Shown: positions 6,884-16,764, counted from the stretch's first letter. The stretch: DNA of 56,367 nt from UBA3775 sp964572955 (GCA_964572955.1 CAZNGY010000005.1:1-56367), one strand, 5' to 3'. Notes: generated from the sequence alone by a model not told the origin. Program-made: numbers and translations.

Positions 6884-9328
6884 CTATTGTTCCCAGAAAT
6901 TATTAAGTTCCTCATCAATCTTTTCCAAATACGTTGGAGTTACATTTTCCCACTCCCTCGGAAAAAGGTTTCTGTAGTTTTTTTGCAGAAATCTGTCGTC
7001 AAGAAGAAGAATCACTCCTCTGTCTTCTGACGTTCTGATTACACGCCCGCCAGCCTGAAGCACTTTGTTCATTCCCGGATAAAGATAGGCATATTCAAAT
7101 CCTGATGAGTTGCTCTCGTCATAATACTTTCTAAACATTTCCCTTTCATCTCCAACCATAGGAAGACCTGTTCCGACAATTGCAACTCCTATCAGTCTGT
7201 CAGATTTCAAATCTATTCCTTCCGAAAAAACACCTCCCATAACACCAAAGCCACAAAACGACTTTTCAGGTTTCTCCCGAAAATTTTCAAGAAATTCTTC
7301 TTTTGCTTTTTCATCCATACCGCTCATCTGTACAATACAGTCACACTTCCCGAAAGAAAATTTTCCATTTCTGGCTTCCCCTTCTGAAAGTATAAAAACA
7401 ATTTCTTCCATAACCTTATATGACGGAAAAAAAACCATATAATTTCCGGTTTTAGCACTGACCATTTTCCTGATATATTCTGCAAACCTGGCATATTCTT
7501 CCGGATTCCGTCTTGAATATTTTGCGGACACGTCCGTTGCAATAAGTATTTTTCGTTTCAGCGGATCAAATGACGATGGTGAATATACAGCATAATCCTC
7601 CTCATTTCCCGAAAGCTGATTTCTGTAGTATGATACCGGAATCAAGGTTGCGGAGAAAAATATACTGCTCCTGAAATACCTCAGATATTCTTTCATTCTT
7701 TCTCTCGGATTCATACAGTTTACTTTTATCAGAAAATCCTTTCCAATAAATTTCCCCGTATATACATAATTATCATCAGCAGCCTCTACTGTCATTACAA
7801 AGCTTCGGAGTTTAAAGAAAAAATCAATCAGTTCATCCGGAGCATCAGTTTTTCGGTCTGTCACATATGCCAAAAGCTTTTCGTATACCTTTTCTGCTTT
7901 AGTAAAGAATGTTATGTTATCTTCATACTCCAATTCATTAAGTTCTTCACTACAGTTTTTCTTTATATCAAGAAATTTTCTGTTCAAAGAACTCAACTCT
8001 GACCTGAGCTTTTTATTTTCTTTATTAATCAGAGATGCACTCTTTAAAATCTCATTCTTTGACAACTCTGCCGAATACATTTCTCTTGCTCTTTCCACAA
8101 GATTATGTGACTCATCTGCCAGAAGTATATACCGTTCTGTGTTAGAATCATTAAAAAATCTTTTAAGACTCACATCCGGGTCAAAGCAGTAATTATAGTC
8201 ACAGATTATCATATCGCACCAAATTGCAACATCAAGACTGAATTCAAACGGACAAACCCTGTGCTTCTCTGCATAAGCAAGAATTGTTTCCCTTCGTATA
8301 TCTTTTTCATGAGTTATAAGATCATAAACTGCATCATTAATTCTATTCTCGTGCCCCGCTGCCCTTTCACATAATACCGGATTACAGTCAGGCTTATCCA
8401 AAATGCACAGCTTTTCTTTTGCAATAATTGTAACCGTCAGCATATCCAGACCGGCTTTTCCCAGTATTCTGCAAGTATCTTCTGCCGCTGTTCGTGTAAT
8501 AGTTCTGGCCGTAGAATAAAAAATTTTCTCCGCAAGTCCCTCGGCTAAAGCCTTGATTGAAGGATACATTGTAGATATTGTCTTACCCACTCCGGTAGGT
8601 GCTTCCAGATACAGTTTCTTTTTTCTTAAAATACTCAAATATACATTCTTTACAAGTTCCTTTTGTGAAGCTCTGTACTCAAAAGGAAATTCAAGTATAC
8701 GAATCGATTTGTCCCTGTCTTTTTTATGATGTTTTTCCCAATAAAGCCACTTTGCATATTCATCTGCAAGCCCGGTAATCCACAAAAAAAGCTCTTCCCT
8801 TGTAAATGAAAAAGTAAAGTAATTGATATCCTGATGCTCAATATTACAATAAGTTATCTGAACCCCTATACTGTCAAGACTTTTCTCTTCAAGTACAAAC
8901 CATGCATAACATTTTGCCTGTGCAAGGTGGATTTTTTCCGGCTCACTGAACCCTTTTACATCTGCATACATACACTTTATTTCGTCAATAAATACATTTT
9001 CATCCATCAGCAGAAGATTCTTATTTTCATCCATCATCTTATCTGCTATTGAATCAAATTCCATTATGCCGTCAGCACGACCGTCAAGATTTATCACATA
9101 TTTTTCACCATTAAAAGCACCGATTACTTCACCGCCGACCGGCTGCTCACTTTTATAATAATCAGGCTTTGATTTTTGAATTTTCTGATGAAGACGAGTT
9201 CCTTCATTCATTGCGGTTATATCAATTTTTCCTCTGCGGCTGTCTAGATTTCCGCTCCTGCATAAAAACTCTGCAAATCCTCTTACCGAAAGGCTGACTC
9301 TGTCATAAGTTGTTTTGCCTTCTTCCAT
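6884..9328 (-). CDS. DinG/XPD-like helicase with N-terminal PD-(D/E)XK nuclease domain
   Basis: An 814-residue protein combining two modules. The N-terminal 200 residues read as a Cas4/RecB-type nuclease: a conserved His (about 47), GRADG (83-87), IDEIK (114-118) and Q-x3-Y (137-141). The remainder is a DEAD_2 superfamily 2 helicase: Walker A APTGVGKT (243-250), four cysteines (308, 315, 320, 359) placed as in the iron-sulphur domain of XPD/DinG, motif II DESH (405-408) in place of DEAH, and motif VI QAGGRVIRTSEDRG near the C-terminus. Such helicases unwind 5'-3' at forked or R-loop DNA. The start at ATG 9328 is chosen because GGGAG lies nine bases before it; TTG 9337 and ATG 9334 are too close to that site. 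Confidence 0.88.
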   Translation of the reverse strand: MEEGKTTYDRVSLSVRGFAEFLCRSGNLDSRRGKIDITAMNEGTRLHQKIQKSKPDYYKSEQPVGGEVIGAFNGEKYVINLDGRADGIMEFDSIADKMMDENKNLLLMDENVFIDEIKCMYADVKGFSEPEKIHLAQAKCYAWFVLEEKSLDSIGVQITYCNIEHQDINYFTFSFTREELFLWITGLADEYAKWLYWEKHHKKDRDKSIRILEFPFEYRASQKELVKNVYLSILRKKKLYLEAPTGVGKTISTMYPSIKALAEGLAEKIFYSTARTITRTAAEDTCRILGKAGLDMLTVTIIAKEKLCILDKPDCNPVLCERAAGHENRINDAVYDLITHEKDIRRETILAYAEKHRVCPFEFSLDVAIWCDMIICDYNYCFDPDVSLKRFFNDSNTERYILLADESHNLVERAREMYSAELSKNEILKSASLINKENKKLRSELSSLNRKFLDIKKNCSEELNELEYEDNITFFTKAEKVYEKLLAYVTDRKTDAPDELIDFFFKLRSFVMTVEAADDNYVYTGKFIGKDFLIKVNCMNPRERMKEYLRYFRSSIFFSATLIPVSYYRNQLSGNEEDYAVYSPSSFDPLKRKILIATDVSAKYSRRNPEEYARFAEYIRKMVSAKTGNYMVFFPSYKVMEEIVFILSEGEARNGKFSFGKCDCIVQMSGMDEKAKEEFLENFREKPEKSFCGFGVMGGVFSEGIDLKSDRLIGVAIVGTGLPMVGDEREMFRKYYDESNSSGFEYAYLYPGMNKVLQAGGRVIRTSEDRGVILLLDDRFLQKNYRNLFPREWENVTPTYLEKIDEELNNFWEQ

Positions 9329-9375
9329 CTTCATCAACTCCCGTAAGCTTTTTCATACAATTCATTTATCCGAAT

Positions 9376-10314
9376 TCAATCCAGATTATCTTCTTTTACT
9401 ATATAAAGCGGTCTTCTTTTAACTTCAATATACACTTTAGACACATGCAGTCCGACAATACCTGCTGCCATAAGTAAAATCCCGCCATTCAACAGAATAA
9501 ACAAAATGATAACTGCGGTTCCCGAAATTCTTATGTCAAAAATCAACATCAATGCGCTTAACACAAGTGTTATGAATGTCATCGTTCCAACTGCCGTCCC
9601 TACACCGATCATATACTCAAAAGGCTTTTGTGAAAATGCCAGTATTCCGTCTAATGAATACCTTACAAGCCCGGAAATTGTCCATTTTGAACTGCCGGCT
9701 GCCCGCTGCTCATCTTCATAGTCAATCCATTTAGTATTAAATCCGACCCACTCAAATATACCTTTTGTGAACCTGTTTCGTTCTGCCAGCATAAGCACCG
9801 CATCGACATAACGTCTTGTCATCATTCTATACTCTGTAGCTCCCTCAGGAATATTAAATCCACACAAAGCAGACATAATACCAAGAAATTTTGAAGACAA
9901 CTTTCCCCGTATGCTTTCTTTTCTGTGTATTCGCCTCATTGCGGCACAATCCCATTCTCCGCTTCTACATATTAAGAGCATGTCTTTAAGACATTCCGGC
10001 GGATGCTGACAGTCTCCGTCCATCAACACCACATAATCTCCTTTTGCTTTTGACAGACCTGCATATATTCCTGCCTCTTTTCCAAAATTCCTCGAAAAGG
10101 AAATATACCTTACCCTGCTGTCAATATGCGACAACTCCTTCATAATTGCCAACGTTCTGTCTGACGAACCATCGTCTATAAAAATAATTTCATAGTCAGC
10201 ATTGTCAGAAACCACGTCAAGTGCATTTATACATCTGTCATAAAAAAGCATCAAAACAGACTCTTCATTATAACAGGGTACTACTAATGATAACAACTTT
10301 CTGCTTTTCTCCAT
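9376..10314 (-). CDS. Family 2 glycosyltransferase, GtrB/DPM1-like membrane type
   Basis: A 312-residue glycosyltransferase that probably loads a sugar onto a polyprenyl phosphate carrier at the inner face of the membrane. The GT-A domain shows LVVPCYNEE (about 10-18), IIFIDDGSSD (about 43-52), the metal-binding DGD in VLMDGDCQHPPE, and SSKWTISGLVRYSLDG. Two transmembrane helices follow (about 232-290), the layout of GtrB and bactoprenol glucosyltransferases. No flippase (GtrA) or dedicated transferase is adjacent, so the acceptor is unknown. It is co-oriented with the helicase 38 bases downstream. Confidence 0.88.
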   Translation of the reverse strand: MEKSRKLLSLVVPCYNEESVLMLFYDRCINALDVVSDNADYEIIFIDDGSSDRTLAIMKELSHIDSRVRYISFSRNFGKEAGIYAGLSKAKGDYVVLMDGDCQHPPECLKDMLLICRSGEWDCAAMRRIHRKESIRGKLSSKFLGIMSALCGFNIPEGATEYRMMTRRYVDAVLMLAERNRFTKGIFEWVGFNTKWIDYEDEQRAAGSSKWTISGLVRYSLDGILAFSQKPFEYMIGVGTAVGTMTFITLVLSALMLIFDIRISGTAVIILFILLNGGILLMAAGIVGLHVSKVYIEVKRRPLYIVKEDNLD

Positions 10315-10480
10315 ATCTGCCCCAATCTTCCAATATCAAAAGTCCTTTTTTTCGGTAAACTTTTCTTTACACAATCCCACATATTATTGCAAGGCGTAAA
10401 CCGCGTAACTGATGTCTGCCTGTGAAACACCTTACAAAATGATTCCTGCCCCGTATAAAACTAAACTTTACCGCAAATTA
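10315..10480. other. Intergenic stretch between the glycosyltransferase and purL
   Basis: No ORF or known RNA motif is seen here. It should contain the promoter for the glycosyltransferase gene, but no convincing -35/-10 pair stands out. The purL terminator lies at its right end. Confidence 0.4.
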
Positions 10481-10517
10481 AAAATCAAGCGCACCGGGTT
10501 TTGTTCCCGGCACGCTT
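10481..10517 (-). terminator. Terminator of purL
   Basis: On the minus strand AAGCGTGCCGGG and CCCGGTGCGCTT form a twelve-pair stem (two G-U pairs) with a seven-base loop, followed by GATTTTT. It starts 14 bases after the purL stop codon. Confidence 0.85.
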
Positions 10518-10530
10518 AATTTTACAATTT

Positions 10531-13500
10531 CTATAAGAAGTACTTAACACCTGATTCAAAAATATTCTGGTTCTGTTTCTCATAAATATTAACAGCAACA
10601 CTGTCTCCGCGTCTTTCTGAATGTGCCATTTTTCCAAGTACACGTCCGTCAGGAGAAGTGATACCTTCAATCGCCCAATATGAACCATTTACATTGTAAT
10701 CCTCATCCATAGTAGGATTTCCGTTAATGTCAACATACTGGGTTGATATCTGACCGTTTGCCTTCAACTTCTCAAGCCATTCTTTGTTTGCTACGAAACG
10801 ACCTTCTCCGTGAGATGCAGGTATTGCATAAACTCCACCGAGTTCAGCTCCCGCAAGCCATGGACTGTTGTTTGAAACAACCTTTGTATATACCGACTTG
10901 CTGACATGACGTCCGATATTATTCATTGCAAGTGTAGGACTGTCTGATGTGAGAGTTGTTACTTCTCCGTATGGTACAAGTCCAAGCTTAATAAGTGCCT
11001 GGAATCCATTACAGATTCCGAGTGCCAAACCATCTCTGTTCTTAAGAAGATCATTCACTGCATCTGAAAGCTTTGCATTTTGGAATGCCGTAGCAATAAA
11101 TTTACCTGAACCGTCCGGTTCATCACCTGCGGAGAATCCACCCGGGAACATGATAATCTGAGAATCCCTGATTGCCTTTTCAAACGCATCAACCGTATCT
11201 CTGATATTTGCTTCCGTCATATTCTTAAACACTACTGTATTTACTTCTGCTCCTGCTCTTTCAAAAGCTTTTGCCGAATCATATTCACAGTTTGTTCCCG
11301 GAAATACCGGTATAAATACCTTTGGTTTTGCAATCTTATTCCTTGCCACGAAAATCTTCTTTGCATCATAGCAGATTTCCGGAACTTCTTCCTTTATTGT
11401 CTCGCTCTGTATTGCCGAACGCGTTGGGAATACTTTTTCAAGAGGAGTCATCCATGCGTTAATTGCTTCATCAATATCTATTGATACGCACTCGCCGCCG
11501 TTCCCATCACACCATGCAAGAGTTGCCTTATCTGTTGTATGACCAACCTTCTCAGCATATGAACTACTGCTTAAAATCTCATCCGCACGGTCTTCGCTTA
11601 CCTCTGCAAGGATTGAACCGTATGCAGGCTCAAACGCAGTTTTAATTGTATTTTTCTTACAAAGCTTAACACCAATCTTATTTCCAAATGCCATCTTTGC
11701 AGCTGCCTCAGCGATACCCTTCGCTCCGAGTGCATACATTGAAAGTATCTTTCCTTCTGACGCAAAAGCCTGTATCTGTGAATACATTTCCATTGCCTTT
11801 TCATAATCAGGAAGGTCGTACTCATCTCTTGGCATGGCGAATTTAATAAGCTTTGAATCCGTTTTCTTAAATTCAGGAGTAATTACATCTCCGGCAGAAG
11901 CAACATCAACTGCAAAAGAAACAAGAGTAGGAGGAACATCAATATCATTAAATGAGCCTGACATGGAATCCTTGCCGCCTATACTTGGAAGCCCCAGTCT
12001 GAGCTGTGCCTCATATGCTCCCAAAAGGGCTGCGAGAGGACTTCCCCATCTTTCCGGATCATTCCCAAGACGCTTAAAATATTCCTGGAATGTAAATCTT
12101 ATCTTACTGTAATCACCGCCGGCAGCAACGATTTTAGCAACAGAATCAATTACTGCATATGAAGCTCCGTGATATGGGCTCCAGCTTGAAAGGAACGGAT
12201 CAAAACCATAACTCATCATTGTCACGGTGTCGCACTTTCCTTTAAGCATAGGAATCTTTGCCGTCATTGTCTGTATAGGTGTAAGCTGGTATTTTCCGCC
12301 ATATGGCATTGTTACGGTTGAAGCTCCGATTGAGGAATCAAACATCTCAACCAAACCTTTCTTACCACAGCTGTTAAGGTCGCTGATTGCGGCAATCCAT
12401 GCTTTTCTTCTGTTTTCAGGAGTATCTGATTCACAAAGCCTGTTTACACCGTCAGCTGCTCCGTTCTTCTTTGTTTCTGCTGCTACATAATCGGCACCTG
12501 TTCTGAAATAATTCTTTTCTTCATCAGGCATGGTTACAACCGCTGTTGTTTCCTGATGAGCTCCGTTTGTGTCAAGGAATGCACGACTGATATCAACAAT
12601 CGTTTTTCCTCTCCAGTTCATTACAAGTCTTGGTTCTTCCGTAACCTCAGCCACAACCACTGCTTCAAGGTTTTCTTCCTCTGCAAACGCAAGCATTTTG
12701 TCTACATCTTTTTTATCTACAACAACTGCCATTCTTTCCTGTGACTCAGAAATTGCAAGTTCTGTTCCATCAAGTCCTGCATATTTCTTTGGAACCTTAT
12801 CCAAATCAATATTAAGTCCTGCCGCAAGCTCACCGATTGCAACAGATACACCACCCGCACCAAAGTCATTACACTTCTTTATAAGGCAGCTTACCTCAGG
12901 TCTTCTGAAAAGTCTCTGGAGTTTTCTCTCGGTAGGCGGATTTCCCTTCTGAACCTCCGCTCCGCATGTATTAAGGGACTGTGTCGTATGTTTCTTTGAC
13001 GAACCTGTAGCTCCGCCGCATCCGTCACGACCTGTACGTCCACCCATAAGAATTATTATATCACCCGGATCCGAATTCTCTCTTATAACATTCTTTCTCG
13101 GAGCAGCACCCATTACCGCACCAATTTCCATTCTCTTTGCAACATAATCAGGATGATAAATTTCATCTACAAGACCTGTTGCAAGACCAATCTGGTTTCC
13201 GTATGAACTGTATCCCTTGGCAGCACCTGTCGTAAGTTTTCTCTGAGGAAGCTTTCCGTCAAGAGTATCTTTAAGTGAAACAGTAGGATCTGCCGCACCC
13301 GTGACACGCATCGCCTGATAAACATATCCTCTTCCCGAAAGAGGATCTCTGATCGCACCGCCAAGACATGTTGCCGCACCACCAAAAGGCTCTATTTCCG
13401 TAGGATGGTTATGTGTTTCATTCTTGAAGAATATGAGCCATTCCTCCGTATATGTTTCACCGTCTTTCTCAACCGTGACAGGAACAACTATAGAACATGC

Positions 13501-14406
13501 ATTAATTTCATCAGAAACTTCCATGTCTTCAAGTTTTCCCTCTTTGCGAAGTTTCTTCATTCCCATTATGGCAAGATCCATCAGACATATAAACTTATCA
13601 TTTCTGTCTTTATAAAGGATTTTATGATCCTCTTTATATCTGTTAAAAGTATCTTCTATAGGCTTTCTGTAGTATCCGTCTTTGAAGCTTACATCAGTAA
13701 GTTCCGTACTGAATGTCGTATGACGGCAGTGATCTGACCAATATGTATCAAGTACCCTGATTTCCGTCATTGAAGGGTTACGCTTTTCCTCTGATGCAAA
13801 ATGCTCCTGAATAAATTTGAAATCCCTGAATGTCATGGCAAGATTTAACGAATCATAAAGCTTTTTCAGCTCATTATCATTCATTGAGATAAAGTTTTCT
13901 ATTATCGCTACGTCTTCAGGAACAGCAAATTCCTGAATGAGTGTTTCAGGTTTAATCTCATCCGTAAGTGATGAATCAACCGGATTTATACAATATGCTT
14001 TAATTTCCTCAAACTGACTGTCCGTAATTTCTCCGCTGAGAACATAAGTTGTTGCAGTACGGATAACCGGCTCTACAGCTTCATTAAGCAATCTGACACA
14101 CTGTTCTGCCGAATCAGCCCTCTGGTCAAACTGTCCCGGAAGATATGCTACGGAAAACACTCTGTCTGTTGCTCCGGTTTCAATATTTTCCTCATATATA
14201 TCATCTACCGGCGGCTCAGAAAAAACTGTTTTGATTGCCTTTTCATAAGTTTCCCCGTCAACGTTCTCAACATCATATCTTACTAAAACTCTCACGGCAT
14301 TGAGTGTCTTAATTCCAAGATATCCCGAGATTTCTTCCTTAAGCTCTTTGGCTCTTACTGCATAAGGTGCCTTTTTCTCAACATAGATTCTTCTTACCTT
14401 GCTCAT
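10531..14406 (-). CDS. purL: Phosphoribosylformylglycinamidine synthase, single-chain type
   Basis: The fourth step of purine synthesis: FGAR + glutamine + ATP to FGAM. At 1291 residues this is the large fused enzyme, unlike the PurS/PurQ/PurL set of Bacillus. A PurS-like N-terminal part is followed by the catalytic synthetase halves (for example DTYWSDHCRHTTF, FFKNETHNHPTEIEPFGGA, GGRTGRDGCGGATGSS). A class I glutaminase domain starts near residue 1030 (VFPGTNCEYD), with PGGFSAGDE, the nucleophile Cys1132 in LGICNGFQ and His1199 in HGEGRF. AAGGAGT precedes the ATG. It stands alone with its own terminator and promoter, outside any pur cluster in this window. Confidence 0.97.
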   Translation of the reverse strand: MSKVRRIYVEKKAPYAVRAKELKEEISGYLGIKTLNAVRVLVRYDVENVDGETYEKAIKTVFSEPPVDDIYEENIETGATDRVFSVAYLPGQFDQRADSAEQCVRLLNEAVEPVIRTATTYVLSGEITDSQFEEIKAYCINPVDSSLTDEIKPETLIQEFAVPEDVAIIENFISMNDNELKKLYDSLNLAMTFRDFKFIQEHFASEEKRNPSMTEIRVLDTYWSDHCRHTTFSTELTDVSFKDGYYRKPIEDTFNRYKEDHKILYKDRNDKFICLMDLAIMGMKKLRKEGKLEDMEVSDEINACSIVVPVTVEKDGETYTEEWLIFFKNETHNHPTEIEPFGGAATCLGGAIRDPLSGRGYVYQAMRVTGAADPTVSLKDTLDGKLPQRKLTTGAAKGYSSYGNQIGLATGLVDEIYHPDYVAKRMEIGAVMGAAPRKNVIRENSDPGDIIILMGGRTGRDGCGGATGSSKKHTTQSLNTCGAEVQKGNPPTERKLQRLFRRPEVSCLIKKCNDFGAGGVSVAIGELAAGLNIDLDKVPKKYAGLDGTELAISESQERMAVVVDKKDVDKMLAFAEEENLEAVVVAEVTEEPRLVMNWRGKTIVDISRAFLDTNGAHQETTAVVTMPDEEKNYFRTGADYVAAETKKNGAADGVNRLCESDTPENRRKAWIAAISDLNSCGKKGLVEMFDSSIGASTVTMPYGGKYQLTPIQTMTAKIPMLKGKCDTVTMMSYGFDPFLSSWSPYHGASYAVIDSVAKIVAAGGDYSKIRFTFQEYFKRLGNDPERWGSPLAALLGAYEAQLRLGLPSIGGKDSMSGSFNDIDVPPTLVSFAVDVASAGDVITPEFKKTDSKLIKFAMPRDEYDLPDYEKAMEMYSQIQAFASEGKILSMYALGAKGIAEAAAKMAFGNKIGVKLCKKNTIKTAFEPAYGSILAEVSEDRADEILSSSSYAEKVGHTTDKATLAWCDGNGGECVSIDIDEAINAWMTPLEKVFPTRSAIQSETIKEEVPEICYDAKKIFVARNKIAKPKVFIPVFPGTNCEYDSAKAFERAGAEVNTVVFKNMTEANIRDTVDAFEKAIRDSQIIMFPGGFSAGDEPDGSGKFIATAFQNAKLSDAVNDLLKNRDGLALGICNGFQALIKLGLVPYGEVTTLTSDSPTLAMNNIGRHVSKSVYTKVVSNNSPWLAGAELGGVYAIPASHGEGRFVANKEWLEKLKANGQISTQYVDINGNPTMDEDYNVNGSYWAIEGITSPDGRVLGKMAHSERRGDSVAVNIYEKQNQNIFESGVKYFL

Positions 14407-14510
14407 AAGTTTACTCCTTATTCTGTAGTTTGTATGCGAAACTCCTTCGCATTTCGAACTTTATAAACACATACGAATACAGTATAGCACAATTTCCATA
14501 AAGTGTACAC
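14407..14510 (-). promoter_or_regulatory. purL leader with hairpin and likely promoter
   Basis: On the minus strand TATACT (about 14487-14482) follows TGTACA by 17 bases, a plausible promoter. The leader then contains ATGCGAA and TTCGCAT (14433-14451) as a seven-base stem with GGAGT in the loop, 30 bases before the start codon. I do not recognise a purine riboswitch core or a clear PurR box, so regulation is unknown. Confidence 0.45.
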
Positions 14511-14660
14511 TTGTAAATATCCACTTATTATAGTAAAATAAACATGGTTTTTCTGTGCTTTTTGCAGACAGAAAATCCGACTTCGGCCGGCTTACCCCCG
14601 GCATTTAATATTTGTGCCGAAATATCGGTACAAAAATTTTCCGAAACCAATGGAGGCAAT

Positions 14661-15635
14661 ATGCTGTATTATATTTTGAACGCTTCGGATAATAACATCG
14701 GGAAATATCTGATTCTCTCCTGTCTTATCCTTTCATTTTTACTTACAATAGTTCTTTTAAACGTTTTAAGAACTGCTCTTCCTGTTGACGGAGGCCGCAA
14801 ATTTGCGGTAAATGGTGCTCTTTCCCAGGGCAAGCCAAGGGGTGCCGGAATAATATTCATACTTGTTCACATTTTTGTCGTACTCATGTTTCTAAAAGTT
14901 GACAGCGAGCTTATAATCTACATGATAATGCTTCTTGCCGCCATGCTTTCCGGGTATTTTGACGATGCATCGGAAACTCCCTGGGGTGAATATAAAAAAG
15001 GAATCATCGATTTTATCATTGCAGTTGTTGTCAGCCTTACATATATAAACTTTAACGGAACTGATATTAAAATTGCGATCACCGGCTCAAAAGTCCATCT
15101 TCATCCTGTAATCTTTGTAATTCTGTCCATAATCCTTATCTGGGCAGCAATAAATGTCGTAAACTGTACTGACGGTGTTGACGGTCTTTCCGGAACTCTT
15201 GCATTGATTTCATCCGCCGCCTTTTATGTGGTTTTTGACCGCATCTGTAATAACAGTCTTTATTGCACCGTGATTCTTTCATTTATACTCTGCATAATCG
15301 GTTATCTCTGGTATAACGCAAGTCCTTCAAGACTTCTGATGGGTGATGCCGGCTCCAGGGCAATAGGTCTTTTTATCGCAATTCTGTCACTTAAAAGCGG
15401 ACACCCTCTTCTCTTTATTCCTTTCGCATTTGTCTTCATAATTGATGGCGGAATAGGACTTATTAAAGTTTTTCTTCTGAGATTTCTGAAAATACATATA
15501 TTAAAAAACACCCGCACTCCTTTACACGATCATGTGCGTAAAAAAGTCGGATGGTCAGATACTCAGACTGTTTTCAGATTCACTATAATTGCCACGGTAA
15601 TATGTTTGGCATACTGCTATGCAATTCTTCTTTAA
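14661..15635 (+). CDS. MraY/WecA-family glycosyl-1-phosphate transferase, divergent
   Basis: A polytopic membrane enzyme that moves a sugar-phosphate from a UDP-sugar onto undecaprenyl phosphate. The start ATG 14661 has GGAGG seven bases upstream; the longer ORF extension is probably untranslated. It has 324 residues and about ten hydrophobic helices. Family signatures: GYFDD (Asp 101-102), NVVNCTDGVDGLSG (about 165-178) and SRLLMGDAGSRAIG. The histidine motif near residue 290 is HDHVRKKVGW, close to MraY's HHHxEKKGW but altered, and the usual TPTMGG motif is replaced by GKPRGAG. It lies outside a dcw cluster, so it may be a second, specialised enzyme rather than the essential MraY. Confidence 0.8.
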   Translation: MLYYILNASDNNIGKYLILSCLILSFLLTIVLLNVLRTALPVDGGRKFAVNGALSQGKPRGAGIIFILVHIFVVLMFLKVDSELIIYMIMLLAAMLSGYFDDASETPWGEYKKGIIDFIIAVVVSLTYINFNGTDIKIAITGSKVHLHPVIFVILSIILIWAAINVVNCTDGVDGLSGTLALISSAAFYVVFDRICNNSLYCTVILSFILCIIGYLWYNASPSRLLMGDAGSRAIGLFIAILSLKSGHPLLFIPFAFVFIIDGGIGLIKVFLLRFLKIHILKNTRTPLHDHVRKKVGWSDTQTVFRFTIIATVICLAYCYAILL

Positions 15636-15689
15636 TCCGCGGCCGAGAACCATTGCATTCCGGCTGTTATAATCAGGAAAGAGGTTATA

Positions 15690-16625
15690 ATGAACAATCA
15701 AACCGTTATTAACTTAAAAGAAAACATTAAAAGGGTAGTTGTCGGTAATGACAAAACAACCGACATGGTTCTTGCGGCACTTATTTCCGGCGGTCATGTC
15801 CTTTTAGAAGACTTACCTGGAACCGGAAAAACAATTCTGGCAAAAGCTCTTGCCAGATCCATAAACGGAAACTTTTCAAGAATACAGTTTACTCCGGATC
15901 TTCTTCCATCTGATATCTGCGGTATTTACTTTTTTGACAGAAAATCTGACGACTTTATTTTCAGACCCGGTCCGGTTTTTTCAAACATAGTGCTTGCAGA
16001 CGAAATAAACAGGGCAACTCCGAGAACCCAGTCAGCACTCCTTGAATGTATGGGCGAAAAGCAGGTAACGATAGAGGGCCAGACTCACACTTTGAATTCC
16101 CCTTTCTTTGTAATAGCTACTGAAAACCCTATTGAATCATCCGGTACTTTTCCTCTTCCGGAAGCTTCTTTGGATCGTTTCAGCTTAAAACTTTCAATGG
16201 AAAAACCTGACCGTAATCAGACAATGGAGATAATAGAGCGGTTCAGCCGTTCAAATCCTCTCGATACACTGGCTCCTGTGTGCAGCTGCGATGATATCAT
16301 ACAGCTTTCCGCAGAAGCTGCCGGAGTTTACATATCTCCGGTTCTCTATAATTACATTCTTGATATTTGTGAAGCCGTCAATTCAGATAGCGAAGTAACT
16401 TACGGTGCAGGAACCCGTGCAATTTTAACATTTGTAAGCCTTTCAAAGGCTCTTGCACTTGTTTCCGGTCGTGATTATGTAACACCTGAAGACATAAAAT
16501 CTCTTGCATCACCTGTCCTTGCACACAGGGTCGTTACCGTACGCCGTCTTACTTCTTCAAACTCGACGGATTTAATCAGCCATATTTTGAAAAAAATCAC
16601 AGTTCCGACTGAAAATTGGAAATAA
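15690..16625 (+). CDS. MoxR-family AAA+ ATPase
   Basis: A 311-residue MoxR/RavA-type ATPase, a chaperone-like remodelling protein. Walker A is LEDLPGTGKTILAKALA (about residues 36-52), Walker B and following region VLADEINRATPRTQSALLECMGE, sensor 1 IATENPIE and the arginine-finger region FPLPEASLDRF. MoxR genes usually sit next to a DUF58 or von Willebrand-type partner; none is found here. The upstream neighbour is the MraY-like gene 54 bases away, suggesting a two-gene operon, and a strong terminator follows. AAGAGG precedes the ATG. Confidence 0.9.
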   Translation: MNNQTVINLKENIKRVVVGNDKTTDMVLAALISGGHVLLEDLPGTGKTILAKALARSINGNFSRIQFTPDLLPSDICGIYFFDRKSDDFIFRPGPVFSNIVLADEINRATPRTQSALLECMGEKQVTIEGQTHTLNSPFFVIATENPIESSGTFPLPEASLDRFSLKLSMEKPDRNQTMEIIERFSRSNPLDTLAPVCSCDDIIQLSAEAAGVYISPVLYNYILDICEAVNSDSEVTYGAGTRAILTFVSLSKALALVSGRDYVTPEDIKSLASPVLAHRVVTVRRLTSSNSTDLISHILKKITVPTENWK

Positions 16626-16647
16626 AACAAGCAATTATGATACATTA

Positions 16648-16704
16648 AAAAACTGCTGTCAGTCATCGGATTAATCACCGAATATCTTACAGCAGTTTTT
16701 TATT
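16648..16704. terminator. Bidirectional terminator between MoxR and RidA genes
   Basis: AAAACTGCTGT pairs with ACAGCAGTTTT, an eleven-base stem, with a smaller CGG/CCG hairpin in the loop. T runs follow on both strands, so it can serve the converging genes on either side. Confidence 0.85.
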
Positions 16705-16764
16705 AAATCAGAATCTCATGCACAACAGCAAAGTTTCCTAAACCATTCTTCATTAACCAATCAA

